Below, piece after piece: positions 46,912 to 57,239 of a stretch of DNA of 64,000 nt. Origin of the DNA: Actinostola sp. cb2023 (lineage: Eukaryota; Cnidaria; Anthozoa; Actiniaria; Actinostolidae); the NCBI GenBank assembly GCA_033675265.1, contig JAUJYZ010000929.1, positions 682,001 through 746,000 of the forward strand. Reading direction: 5' to 3'. Both the position numbers and the translations under genes were made by a program. The first letter of the stretch is position 1, and each line of letters begins with the position of its first letter. The notes under the pieces were generated by a model. The model searched no databases and was not told the origin of the DNA. It was given only the letters and a program-made list of their open reading frames with translations.

Positions 46912-46982
46912 TAGTCTCCCTCGCATCCGTCTTTAGCGAGAGCGTTGCGTGACGGAACTAAAGACGGATGCGAGGGAGACTA
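46912..46982. mobile_element. 71-bp MITE with 9-bp target duplication
   Basis: Hairpin ends TAGTCTCCCTCGCATCCGTC and complement. CTGATCGAC flanks both sides (46903-46911, 46983-46991), a 9-bp duplication of the kind made by MULE/Mutator-type enzymes. The loop contains GAGCGTTGCGTGACG. A relic with GAGAGCGTTGCGTGACGACG is at 58850-58880. Confidence 0.9.
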
Positions 46983-47042
46983 CTGATCGACTGGAATTTT
47001 TTTGCAATAGACGACTCACTAGTTTGGCTATGCTATTATAAG

Positions 47043-47762
47043 CAGGGGCGTAGCGTGCTTTTTTCCCAATGTACGCACATTAGAGCAACGATCGCCGAAG
47101 GCGTGAGCATCTAGGGGGTTGAGGGGGCATGCCCCCCTGAAAATTTAGAAATCAAGAGCCTTGGAAATACCATTGTCTTTGTTTTCCAGCGGACTTTCTC
47201 GCTACATAAATACATAGTAAAATGCATTTATCACTCAGCTTTTTGGGGGGATTGATGTAAAGGTTATAAAAAGGATTCATGTAAAGGCTGTGTAAATGAT
47301 TTATGTATAGGTTATGTAAAGGATTTATGTAAACGGGTTACTGTATACCGCTACCGTTATATATATCGCTAATAGCGATATAACAACCCGAGGCGAAGCC
47401 AGTTTTTTGGTATTTATTTTGTTTGAGACTGCACTAACTACAATTATCATTATACATGCCTACAATGACTGACTGCAAGGGGAAATGTATTGGGGACACA
47501 ATCTGACGAGCGGCGAAGGCGCGAGCTCGTAGGGGGATGCGGGGGTATGCTCCCCGAAAAATTTTGAGGTATAGGGTCTCCAAAATAGCATTTTCCTGCC
47601 TTCTGTGAGTAGTTTCCAGGAAGTTTGAACTGATTCAGCTGTTAAGATTTTGTGTAGATTTCATTTTTTTTAAATATTTTTATGTTTCTTATAATATTTA
47701 TATTTTAAGGATTTTAAATTGTACGCACGTGCGTACGTGCGTATATGCACGCTACGCCCCTG
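47043..47762. mobile_element. hAT-like non-autonomous element, CAGGGGCGTAGCGTGC ends
   Basis: 720 bp, ends CAGGGGCGTAGCGTGC and GCACGCTACGCCCCTG. ATAAG flanks each side (47038-47042, 47763-47767), a 5-bp duplication. CAGGGGCG-type termini are typical of hAT elements; a 5-bp rather than 8-bp duplication would fit the hAT5 subset or a decayed 8-bp one. The interior includes repeated GATTTATGTAAAGG-like units (47255-47335). No gene. Confidence 0.75.
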
Positions 47763-48536
47763 ATAAGATATAGAAGAAACATATCAAGCTCTAATGCAAC
47801 CATCACAACGACTCGATTTTCTTCCTTTTATAGCAAATATTTTAGTTTCGGTGTTGTACCACGACGTACTGCCACATTTATTCGTTTCTCTCAGGATGTC
47901 ATGGTATGATTTTTATTTACTACCGAGAAAAATCGAAATGAAATGCTCTTTGTAATTGGCATGGCAAGTTGAGAAATTGACACAAAACAATGCCGCGCGC
48001 AGTCTAGACACGGTGTACGAGCAGGCTCTTTGAAGAGTTTCATTCTAAAAATCCCTTTCGGTGGCAATTGTTTGGGAACTGACACAAGGGAGAACTTGTT
48101 TGAGGAAAAGTTTTTTTTTCTTGTGTAGACATGGATAGTATAGAGTTTACCGGAGAGGAATCAATGCGATTCTGATTGTGATTTATCCGTGACGTCGTGG
48201 AATTGAATATTTAATGAGGTCCTTTTGAGGCATCCCTTTTAGCCTCCACCTGCTGATCTATCCCATAAATTGATTGCCTTACATGTTGAGTTCAAACTTT
48301 GAATATAGTGATTTTATTGAACCCATGCAAAAAAAATTATGTCAGTGAATACCGTAATCTGTCGAAACACAACAAAAGATAACAATTGAACTACTACCGG
48401 GTACTATACTTTGTATAAAGCTACTGACGATTGCAGAGTTAAATAAAATCACTCTAGTGTCCGGCGAATATATAGTTACGCCAGCTAATGAGTGCACAGA
48501 TTAAATAAAGTCACTGATATAGTGATTTGAAATAGA

Positions 48537-49039
48537 TTAGGGTTCCATGGTTACATGACAGCCAGGTGCATAGATCATAGCCGTCTGTAAGGCTTGGTAA
48601 ATAAATAGCTGTTCATCTGGGTCTGAAAATACAATGTAATTGCATGGTACAACAATCCCGCCTCCTGTTTCCCACATCCACGGCCAAGGTGCATTACTTG
48701 GAGTTGACACTTGACTGGAAAATGGAAAAATTGAAAGACTGAATTGTATATAAACTTCCACATATAGTTTTAGCTCTGTCTACCGAGTGTGGTTGCATTC
48801 ACTTACCAGAGGACAAGTAATGTTCCTGAAAAACGGAGATAAAGGTCCTTCACGAAGTTGCACACATTGGAAGGCATGTGACCGATTACTTGATTAAAAG
48901 TGTTTACAACACAAACAGCATTTGCATCGTACAAATTGTTACACTCAGTCTTGCAGTGGTAAACGTCTCCTGCCCTTATAACAGGATGATATGCGTGAAA
49001 ACCTTTCATAACACAGTTGTGTATTACAAATTTGCTCAT
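48537..49039 (-). CDS. HIRAN-like domain protein, two exons, transposon cargo
   Basis: Exon 1, 49039-48807, starts MSKFVIHNCVMKGFHAYHPV; donor GTAAGT. Exon 2, 48714-48537, follows TTTTCCAG; the split codon TG|T keeps the frame. The motif order VIRAGDVYHCKTECNNLYDA, AVCVVNTFNQVIGHMP matches HIRAN domains (G-x-x-x..C/E-x-x-N-x-x-D-x-x-A-V, then VGHVP), which bind DNA ends or stalled forks in HLTF/Rad5-type proteins. The C-terminal exon (PWPWMWETGGGIVVPCNYIV, IYQALQTAMIY) is unrecognised. About 137 residues, no stops. It lies inside the 45238-50781 transposon and divergent from the CCHC gene 384 bp away, so the two may share a promoter region. A role in transposition or end protection is speculative. 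Confidence 0.65.
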
Positions 49040-49422
49040 CTTTCCACTCCGAACAGTGCAAAGTCTTTTTAACCTGATTGTCTGACAAATGTTTGCGAGA
49101 TGGCATTACTGTAATTGCATTCGGTCGACGGTCAGAGGAGGGGATAAGTTTATTTTTTGTTTCGTATTGTAGCACACTTTGGCATTTTATAAAAATGGTA
49201 GTCTTTTCTATTACAAACTAAATAATGCAGTTCAAAAGTTAGTTACATAAAGTTTTGTGCATGAGATTTTGTCTTTAGAGAAGATAAAAATCACACTCAC
49301 TCCACCTCACTCACTCCACCCTACCCCTGAAATAATAGTCTGCATATGTAATTTTGGGCCGTTCTCGCGCCACTGTCTCGTTTTGCCTCGTGTAGTGATC
49401 AGTTCGCTGATACAAGTGTTCT

Positions 49423-50547
49423 ATGAAGGTGTTTGAAGTATTTTGTCGACGAAGTTCTCAACTAAAGCCAAAGATGTCCGAGGTTAAGAAATGGCTCTTT
49501 GATATAGGAATACCTGGTATTGAAAGGCTCAGCGAAGAATTTGAAATTCGGGGATTTTCAACCAGAAAATCGTTGGAATATCTTGAAGATGGCGACCTTG
49601 ATTACATATTTGCTTCGCCCAAAAAATTACTTCTCGCCGAGAAACGAGCAATAACCAAGGAACTGCAAAAAGTTCGAGCGTTATCTGCTAATGACCTTAG
49701 CAATGGAAACAAACGATGCAAGCAGTTAGACTTTGGTCAATCTACTTTCGTCCAAAATCAAGTTCCAGCGCTTAGTTTCCAGTCGTCGATGAAATCGCCT
49801 CTCGACAGCCGCGCCGAAGATTTGGCTGATAGTGTCAAGTTTCTCGAAGTTCAGGTGAAAAGTACCGAAGAATATGTAATGAAATTAAAGACAGAAGAGA
49901 ACTCTCTTGCAACAGTAACTCGGGGAAGAATTTGTAGTTCATGTCACCAAGCGGGACATAACAGAAATAATTGCAAAGGAGTAGCCTGTGAAAGCCATCT
50001 TTATTGTGGATTGAACGATAAACACCCTGAATTAAAGAAAAGTGTTTCTGAAGGACAAAAAATTGTGTCGGGTTTAAAAAAGAACTTGGACACTGCTAGA
50101 CAAGAACTAGAACAATTTAAAATGCAAATTACAAGGGCGCGAGGAAATTTCTTCGCAATAATGCGACCCCGTCTAAAACAAATTGACCCGATCAAGTATC
50201 TACATCGCCAGTCCCTGGACAAAGACTTATTAATTCTTCAGAAAGCTCTGGGAAAAACAATTCCTCCAGAGGCGGACGACTGGAAGTTGGCTCATGTCAT
50301 AGAGTGCTACAAACGGCAATGTACGCCATATTATGACATGGCAGTAAATACACAAAGCACAGCTTCACACGTCTCACAATCGGCGTTCGGAAGTTCGCTA
50401 TCAACAGCGACTACTACATCTACTCATCAAAACGCACCTGTAGCCCAACAAATTGTACAAATATCGTCTGTTTCTGAAGCTCAAGTGAATCAAACAAGTG
50501 TAGGACTCCCTCCTTCTCTTCCAAACTACCGTTACAAGCCATACTAA
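49423..50547 (+). CDS. CCHC zinc-knuckle/coiled-coil cargo protein, 374 aa
   Basis: Uninterrupted frame from MKVFEVFCRRSSQLKPK (a second Met, MSEVKKWLFDIG, 17 codons in, is an equally good start) to TAA at 50547. Residues ~18-85 look like a small helical SAM-like module (WLFDIGIPGIERLSEEFEIR, DLDYIFASPKKLLLAEKRAI). Residues ~140-165 and ~210-245 are coiled-coil-like. Between them is a perfect CCHC knuckle, CSSCHQAGHNRNNC, followed by further Cys/His (CESHLYCG). The C-terminus is Ser/Thr/Gln-rich and likely disordered. Zinc knuckles bind single-stranded nucleic acid. It is encoded inside the mariner-type element beside its right TIR and has no sign of decay. The precise family is not recognised. 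Confidence 0.75.
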   Translation: MKVFEVFCRRSSQLKPKMSEVKKWLFDIGIPGIERLSEEFEIRGFSTRKSLEYLEDGDLDYIFASPKKLLLAEKRAITKELQKVRALSANDLSNGNKRCKQLDFGQSTFVQNQVPALSFQSSMKSPLDSRAEDLADSVKFLEVQVKSTEEYVMKLKTEENSLATVTRGRICSSCHQAGHNRNNCKGVACESHLYCGLNDKHPELKKSVSEGQKIVSGLKKNLDTARQELEQFKMQITRARGNFFAIMRPRLKQIDPIKYLHRQSLDKDLLILQKALGKTIPPEADDWKLAHVIECYKRQCTPYYDMAVNTQSTASHVSQSAFGSSLSTATTTSTHQNAPVAQQIVQISSVSEAQVNQTSVGLPPSLPNYRYKPY

Positions 50548-50783
50548 ATGTAAAGCGACGGACCAAGGAGAGACTGAATATCCGCAAATTTGTTATATTT
50601 GAGTTGTAATGCTTTGAAATGTTGTGTTACTGTTATATATGTTTGTAGAAATAAAAATTTAATGAAGTAAAAAATATACTGTTCATGAACTTCTTGCGGT
50701 TAGAGTCGTTTCTGATTGGTCAACGAACAATAAACATTCCTGAAATATTTCTGGGCGCCCACGGTTTTTCGATTCGCACTGTA

Positions 50784-51454
50784 AGGTGACTCCGTTATCA
50801 TTCTCGGCGCACTCGTCTATGACAAACTTTGGGTCATAACTTCCTCTGCTTTTATGCAATTGCCATAAAACATTGGCAACAATTAGAGCTATCATTCACC
50901 TATGATACAATATAATTCGATTGCATTGCAGAACACTTTTGAAAATAATATTAGAACTTGAGTAAAGTCAATGGTTTGGATAAAATTGGATATTGTGAAA
51001 AATCTGTCGGTTTTTTTTGGATGAAAGTTTTGGAATCACTTTAGATTGACATAATTCATAACCTGAGCAAGTTTTAGCAAAATCGTTGGAGCTAAAGCAC
51101 GGCCGCATGAAAACAACCACGGAAATTAGCTCCAACGATTGCTTTCGCTCCAACGATTTAGCTAAAACTTGGTCAGGTTATGAATTATGTCAATATAAAG
51201 TGATTCCAAAACTTTCATCCAAAAAAACGGACAGATTTTTCGCAATATTCAATTTTATCCAAAATATTGAGTTTACTTAAGTTCTAATATTATTTAAAAC
51301 AATGTTTTGCAGTGCAATCGAATTATATTGTATTATAGGTGAATGATAGCTCTAATTGTTGCCAATGTTTTATGGCAATTGCATAAAAGCAGAGGAAGTT
51401 ATGACCCAAAGTTTGTCATAGACGAGTGCGCCGAGAATGATAACGGAGTCACCT
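50784..51454. mobile_element. TA-flanked palindromic MITE, AGGTGACTCCGTTATC ends
   Basis: 671 bp with arms of about 180 bp or more: AGGTGACTCCGTTATCATTC through CAATTAGAGCTATCATTCAC, mirrored at 51343-51454. TA lies on both sides; the left TA (50782-50783) is shared with the mariner-type element. A damaged relative is at 11449-12016. The identical short frames in each arm are not genes. Confidence 0.88.
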
Positions 51455-51456
51455 TA

Positions 51457-51900
51457 AGCTTTAGTTCTTGGCTTTGTTTGCGCCTTCAAGCTAATATCGT
51501 CGAAATAGAAGAAAAAATACACTTTTAGGTTTTACATTTAATCTATCAAAATAGCTTTATTATGAAGCCCAAGTTTACGCTAGTAGAGCGTAAATTGTAC
51601 TCATGAAAACCACTATATATCTAGAATGAACGAAAAATCTGTTGAGTCTTTGATTGTTGTTTGTATTATAGCAAAATACTTCAACAAGGGTGCATGTCTG
51701 CATTTGAATGCCCCAAGTGGTCGGCAACATATGTGTAAACCACATTACCATTTCTTTTGCACTTTTAGCCTGTGAAAGCACGGCACCACGATTCTTGTGG
51801 AAATACGAGTCAAAACACATTATTTCTCCTATGGAGTTAAACATGAATAACAGCTCTAGCTGAATTTACTATAACTAGGTTTGATGTCGTGAGTCTTTGA
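51457..51900. other. No gene seen
   Basis: Spacer between the MITE and the next palindrome. Only short chance frames. Confidence 0.4.
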
Positions 51901-52544
51901 CTCATTTAGTCCAGTCATCCTATGAAATTTTTGGGGTCAAGTTGGAACAAATTGCAACAGAAAGTTTCTCATCGCTATTCAACCAAGATGGGTTACCTAA
52001 ACAACATACTAAAAGTCCTCAAAAATCCCTTCGGTGGAACATGCCGAAAATTAGGATTAAAGATTTCGTGGTTTCACCACAGGGATCCCGCGTCGAGCAA
52101 AATAAATTATATTTGAAAAAATACCTTTGTACAACTTTTTTCTTTGATTTTTAATTGCCAAGATCTTCAATATTATTTTTGTTGTGTTTGAAGTTACTTT
52201 ATTAACACAAAAGTGCTTGAGATTGCAGGGGAATGTCCCTAGACCATGACCCTTACCACAGGGATCCCAATATGTAGAAAATTGAATTTTCAATCAAAAA
52301 ATCGATTTCCTGCTTTGTGTTTGTTTGTTTCTTGGTTATTCGTTGCGTTGTTTAGCCAAATTATTATATTCTAAGACTGTTTAACACTAATGACTAATAC
52401 TAATCAACTATTGAAATACAATAATGATAATAATTATGATATAATGACCATAAGATAAAATATTATACTAATCAGAATTAAGATAAGCTTAATACAACTA
52501 AAACATATTGTTAGTCAGACTCATTCAAACCAACGTCTGGCGTG

Positions 52545-53310
52545 CGGAGTTAGAATAACTTTGGCCTTTGCATGTACGGCCACATGCAGCCGAGCAATCC
52601 AGGTCGTACTTCTTGCACGTACACCTGCAAGTGCTACCTGATCTGACTTGCAGCCATCTGATCATCTCAAGTAGTGCGCTAATGGCAATTCAATTAGGAT
52701 ATGAGGTAGTTTCCCATCCGTTAAGTGCCATCCCCAGTCAACATGCTGTTCGCAACCTCTTTCCATCCCTGGATCTGGTAGTACACACGTAGACTGTGGT
52801 ATTGCATCAGCAGCTGATGTGAGTGGAAGGCCTTCAGGTTGAACAAATTACGATCCGCAGTGGCTACCTTTTGGCAAAAACGGGTGTATCGTAGAGAGCC
52901 TCTCCTATGAACCATCACTGTACAAAGAGAGAAGTGCTTTCTCTCCTGCCACAAAGATGTCTTCCTTTGTAGTTATATTTGTAGTTATATCCGCTGGTCG
53001 ATCAAAGATTTCTGATTGTTGAAGGAATCTGCATGGAATCTGTTTCAATATTTTTAAAGCTAATGCTTTGCCAATCCCATGGAGCCGTGATGTTGTGTCG
53101 CACCCTAGAATTGCATGCAGAAACAATAAGTTTTTGCACACATTGGCAGACTTTGTCCTCTTTATGATCCATGTGCTCTCCTGTTCTGTGACCTTGGCTT
53201 GGGCTCTGGCTTGAAGAACAGGCCGTGTGAATCCACTTCAACACATGATAACACAGTAAGACTAACAGGTCGGTATCGTCTCCAACTAGTACACTAGCTT
53301 TAGTTTTCAT
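52545..53310 (-). pseudogene. FEN/XPG-nuclease-like gene remnant, left arm copy
   Basis: Frame pieces: ASVLVGDDTDLLVLLCYHVL; then, after a shift, LHAILGCDTTSRLHGIGKAL; IFDRPADIT; after another shift, SLRYTRFCQKVATADRNLFN, YHSLRVYYQIQGW; and finally a Cys-rich tail, KKYDLDCSAACGRTCKGQ, stopping near 52535. GDDTDLLVL (acidic, metal-binding style) and GCDTTSRLHGIGK (like the GCDY..I.GIG helix-hairpin of FEN1/XPG enzymes) suggest a structure-specific nuclease fold. Such genes are repeated in many invertebrates, from memory. Frameshifts make this copy dead. Confidence 0.6.
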
Positions 53311-53419
53311 TCTGACATTTTCCCGATTTCTGATATAATTTTTATGAGCTTACTGATCTTAATGTGATTTGTTATTATTATATATATAGTTTTTTATAAT
53401 TTTGTTTTTATTGCTAAGC

Positions 53420-53480
53420 GCTTTAGAAAATTACATATTTTGCGCTATATAAATAAAGTTTATTTATTTATTCATTTATT
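53420..53480. repeat. SINE-like tail
   Basis: AAGCGCTTTAGAAAATTACA then TTTGCGCTATATAAATAAAG and (TTTA)n. This is a typical invertebrate SINE 3' tail in the loop of the palindrome. Confidence 0.6.
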
Positions 53481-53596
53481 ATGTTGAAGTGGATTCGCAC
53501 AGCCTGTTCTTCAAGCCAGAGCCCAAGCCAAGGTTACAGATCAGGAGAGTATGGAACATAAAGATGACAAAGTCTGCCCTAGATGCCAGTGTGTGC

Positions 53597-54120
53597 AAAA
53601 ACTTATGGTGTAGTAATACGGCAACAAAATCGTGCAACTTGTCGCGCAACATTGTTGCAAGTTGCAGAGCAATGTTTCTCGTATTACCATCATTCGCGCA
53701 ACTTGACGCGCAACACATTTTCGTGTTGCAGGTTGCAAAACTTTGTTGCGCAAAGTAGAAGCTCTTTTTACTTCATGCAACAAAGTTTTGCAACCTGCAA
53801 CACTGAAAATTTAATTTGTTGCGCGACAAGTTGCGCGAACGATGGTAATACGAGACACATTGCTCTGCAACTTGCAACGCAACAATCTGAACAATGATAT
53901 ATATCTTGAAGTTGCAGTCAGGTTTACGATACATTATTGATTATTAGTGTTTGTCTCTGACTTCTGTTTTTTCATATACTTCTGTTTTTTCATATAGAAA
54001 ATATGAAAAAACAGAAGTCAGAGACAAACACTAATAATCAATAATGAATCTGAACAATGTTGCGCGACAAGTTGCACGATTTTGTTGCCCGTATTACTAC
54101 ACCATAAGTTTTTGCACACA
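53597..54120. mobile_element. Nested hairpin element, CGCAACAAGTTGCGCG-rich
   Basis: TGGTGTAGTAATACGGCAAC through CTTGTCGCGCAACATTGTTG is mirrored at 54053-54111. Inside, GTTGCAGAGCAATGT pairs with ACATTGCTCTGCAAC. A further insert, 53936-54043, is a perfect-looking hairpin of TTATTGATTATTAGTGTTTG through CTTCTGTTTTTTCATAT. The arms extend into the flanking gene remnant (GTGTGCAAAAACTTA on both sides, inverted). Confidence 0.75.
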
Positions 54121-54149
54121 TTTTATGCTTTGCATCAGCATTAAAAATG

Positions 54150-54700
54150 ATTGAAACAGATTACATGCAGATTCCTTCAACAAGCAGAAATCTTTGATCG
54201 ACCAGCGGGTATAACTACAAAGGAAGACATCTTTATGGCAGGAGAGAAAGCGCTTCTCTCTTTGTACAGTGATGGTTCAGAGGAGAGGCTAATTGCAGAC
54301 TCTCTACGATACACCCGTTTTTGCCAAAAGGTAGCCACTGGGTCGTAATTTGTTCAACTTGAAAGCCTTCCACCCACATCAGCTACTGCTGCAATACCAC
54401 AGTCTACGTGTGTACTACCAGATCCAGGGATGGAGTGAAGGTTGCGAACAGCAGTCAGTTGACTGGGGATGGCACTTAACGGATGGGAAGTTACTTCATA
54501 TCCTAGCTGAATTACCACCAGCCCATAGCGCACTACTTGAGATGATCAGATGGCTGCAAGTCAGATCAGGTAGCACTTGCAGGTGTACGTGACAGAAGTA
54601 GTACAACATGGATTGCTCGGCTGCATATGGTACATGCAAAGGCCAAAGTTATTCTAACTCCAGCACGCCCGGCAGACCTTGGTTTGGATGAGTCTGACTA
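54150..54700 (+). pseudogene. FEN/XPG-nuclease-like gene remnant, right arm copy
   Basis: Plus-strand C-terminal half matching the minus copy at 52545-53310: MKQITCRFLQQAEIFDRPAG, SLRYTRFCQKVAT, one frameshift, FNLKAFHPHQLLLQYHSLRV, YYQIQGW, WGWHLTDGKLLHILAELPPA, LLEMIRWLQVRSGS, then a damaged Cys-rich tail (stop near 54592 followed by shifted sequence). The catalytic-type N-terminal part is missing. Confidence 0.6.
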
Positions 54701-54820
54701 ACAATATTCTATTATCTTAATTCTGCTTGGTATAATATTTTATCTTATGGTCATTGTCATCATTATTATGTGACTTTATTATTACTTCAGTTATAAATAT
54801 AACCTTAATGCAACCAATTA

Positions 54821-54984
54821 GAGTCGTTTTCGTATGAGTGGGAAGTAGTTACGGTACGTGCCATGAAGTGACCGTATCGCGCCATCATCGTGCAGTAGTG
54901 TGATTGGTTGAATATAATGTGTTCGATTCTGTACCGTGAGCGTAACTCTGTACCGTAGGCTTCCCACCCATACGAAAACAACTC
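54821..54984. mobile_element. 164-bp MITE, GAGTCGTTTTCGTATGAGTG ends
   Basis: Second copy of the 38729-38880 family. TA flanks both ends (54819-54820, 54985-54986). Confidence 0.88.
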
Positions 54985-55933
54985 TATTATCATTATTGTA
55001 TTTCAATAGTTGATTAATAATATTCATTAGTGTTAAACAGTCTTAGAATAGACTAATTTGGCTATACAACGCAACGAATAACCAAGAAACAATCAAACAT
55101 AAAGCAGGAAATCGATTTTTTGATTGAAAATTCAATTTTGTACGTATTGGGATCCCTGTGGTAAGGGTCATGACCAAAGGACATTTCCCCTGCATCTCAA
55201 GTACTTCTGTGTTAATAAAGTAACTTCAACCACAACAGAAATAATATTGAAGATCTTGGCAATTAAAAATCAAAGAAAAAAGTCGGATAAATGTATTTTT
55301 TTAAATATAATTGATTTTGCTCGACGCGGGATCCCTGTGGTGAAACCACGAAATCTTTAATCCTAATTTTCGGCATGTTCCACCAAAGGGATTTTTGAGG
55401 ACTTTTAGTATGTTGTTTAGGTAACCCATCTTGGTTGAATAGCGATGAGAAACTTTCTGTTGCAATTTGTTCCAACTTAAACCGTAGAATGACTGGACTA
55501 ATTGTCAATTGTTTGTCCCAGACACCTTATTCTGCACTCTTCCCCAGCTGCCTTGAATGCTTCTTCTACATTTACATTTGTTGCCTGGAAGTCATAAAGT
55601 TGATCATGTATGTTGTTACCAAGTGTCATTGCTTGATAACAAATACCACATCAAGTACATGTTAGGACAGATGGGGTTAGATGGGGAGGGGGGTGTTTTC
55701 TCTGCAAACAAACCAGCACAATTGAGAGCAATAAAACGCAGACATTACTCCATTGTCTGCCATGCAATGTTGACTGGCTGCACTCTAAGGGTAAATGTAA
55801 AGGTAAATGTTTTAACGTTGGTAGTTCCTTTAGTCGGAGGCTAATCTTCCAGGAAGCCGACAATTTACCCCCCTCTTGCCATCAGTACTCCGTTTTACAG
55901 GTATTTAAAGCTAATTTTAATTTTAAAAAGCTA

Positions 55934-56290
55934 CACGGAAAGGAAAGAAGTCGAAACAAGAATGTGGGGAAACTCTCTCTTGAATGTCCATTCTCTGACA
56001 CCAAAAAATATGTGAAACTCAGCTGAACTTGAGAGACCATTGACAACAGAACCTGGCCCAGGGACAACATGAGGAGGCTGAGTAGATACAGGTGGAGCTA
56101 CAGAACTTGACCCAGGGACAACAGGAGGAGGCTGAGTAGATGCAGGTGAAGCTACAGAACTTGGTCCAGGGACAACAGGAGGAAGCTGAGTAGATGCAGG
56201 TGGAGCTACAGACCTTGGCCCAGGGACAACAGGAGGAGGCTGAGTAGATGGAACTGAAGGCAGCGGGAGCCAGATTTCCTGAAGATTCTA
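55934..56290 (-). pseudogene. Pro-rich 19-residue repeat exon
   Basis: The minus strand reads LPLPSVPSTQPPPVVPG and then about four copies of a 19-residue unit (SVAPPASTQPPPVVPGP-like; 57-bp DNA repeats at 56060-56250). It ends with SSSAEFHIFFGVREW and a stop near 55934. An in-frame TAG precedes it near 56290, possibly part of a CATAG splice acceptor. No domain is recognised; it could be an exon or a chance open repeat. Confidence 0.35.
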
Positions 56291-57239
56291 TGTCACGCTA
56301 CTTTCTTTCAACAGCCTGTAGCATGCACTTTCTTTGTTGGTTGTAGCTGCTCCAGAACCCTAGGATCTGTGTCTTCTTTAGGGCTGGCTCACCATAGCTT
56401 CAATGGCAGTCTTTGGAGCCTATCGTACATTTGTTATATACTGCCTATTGAAGAATTCAATCATTATTTCCTTTTGTGCAAGAGTGAGTGTCAGCTGCAG
56501 ACTTCTTCAAGGCATATCCTTCCTTTGGTCTATGATGGTTCACATAGATACCATATGACTGGATATGACCTCTGGGGCATGCTGAATATTTCGTTAGCCT
56601 TATATTATATCATCAAATTTATTTGAAACAATGATGTATATGTACAAACAAGTTAAAAGTTATGTATGCACTTATGCACTCAACCATTTTTACCCTATGA
56701 AATACCCATTAAGGTCGTTTTTGATTGCACCGGATAGAAAAAATGTATAAAATTGACGTTTACCAAAAATTACATGAATATCAACATATAAAAATGTCCA
56801 ATTTATCAGGTTTTAAATCTTTTTTGAAACAACCAATATACATTTATTGTCCAAATTAGAACAATTTAATAAAATGGATTTCCCTCTCAAAATCATTTGG
56901 TGTTGGCCATGGTAAAAATGGTCAATATTGTATCAATTGAAGTTTGTTTCGTGCCTTAACATTTCATAATTGACCCATTTTGTGCATTGTACTTATAGGT
57001 TTTTCAATACCCAAAAAGTGATTTTAATATTGCCCATTTTGGTCATATTTATGAATAATCTCTGAATCAAAAATTAAAAAGTGTTCTAAAACAACAGATT
57101 GACAAAATGTTTGATATAATGTTAATGTATCCATTTAAAAAGTCTGTAAACAGGCAATTCTATTTTTTTTAATGAGATAATTCAAAAGATGCCCATTTAC
57201 TACACTCAAGTCTATATTTTTTTATTAAGAGTTTTATTT

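Larger units (their letters stand above)
45238..50781. mobile_element. 5.5-kb Tc1/mariner-superfamily transposon with cargo
   Basis: Perfect 95-bp terminal inverted repeats (45238-45332, 50687-50781) start CAGTGCGAATCGAAAAACCG. TA flanks both ends (45236-45237, 50782-50783), the mariner target duplication. It contains a two-exon DDE transposase (45640-46788, plus), a HIRAN-like two-exon gene (48537-49039, minus) and a CCHC zinc-knuckle gene (49423-50547, plus). Two small MITEs (46912-46982, 47043-47762) inserted later. Identical TIRs and open frames indicate a young, possibly mobile copy. Most Tc1/mariner elements are 1-2 kb with one gene, so this size and gene load is unusual. Confidence 0.88.
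51905..55505. mobile_element. 3.6-kb palindromic element with gene remnants in both arms
   Basis: Outer arms begin TTAGTCCAGTCAT at about 51905 and end in the complement at about 55505. They continue through CAAATTGCAACAGAAAGTTT, GATCCCTGTGGTAAGGGTCA and the nuclease-like gene remnants at 52545-53310 (minus) and 54150-54700 (plus). The arms have diverged by substitutions and indels, so this is older than the 40548-45235 palindrome. The loop contains a SINE-like tail and a further hairpin (53597-54120). The target duplication is not clear. Confidence 0.75.

Noticed and set aside
49423..50547. Retroviral-type Gag for the CCHC protein
   Set aside because: It has a zinc knuckle but no capsid-like region, adjoining protease/RT or LTRs, and it lies within TA-flanked mariner-type TIRs.
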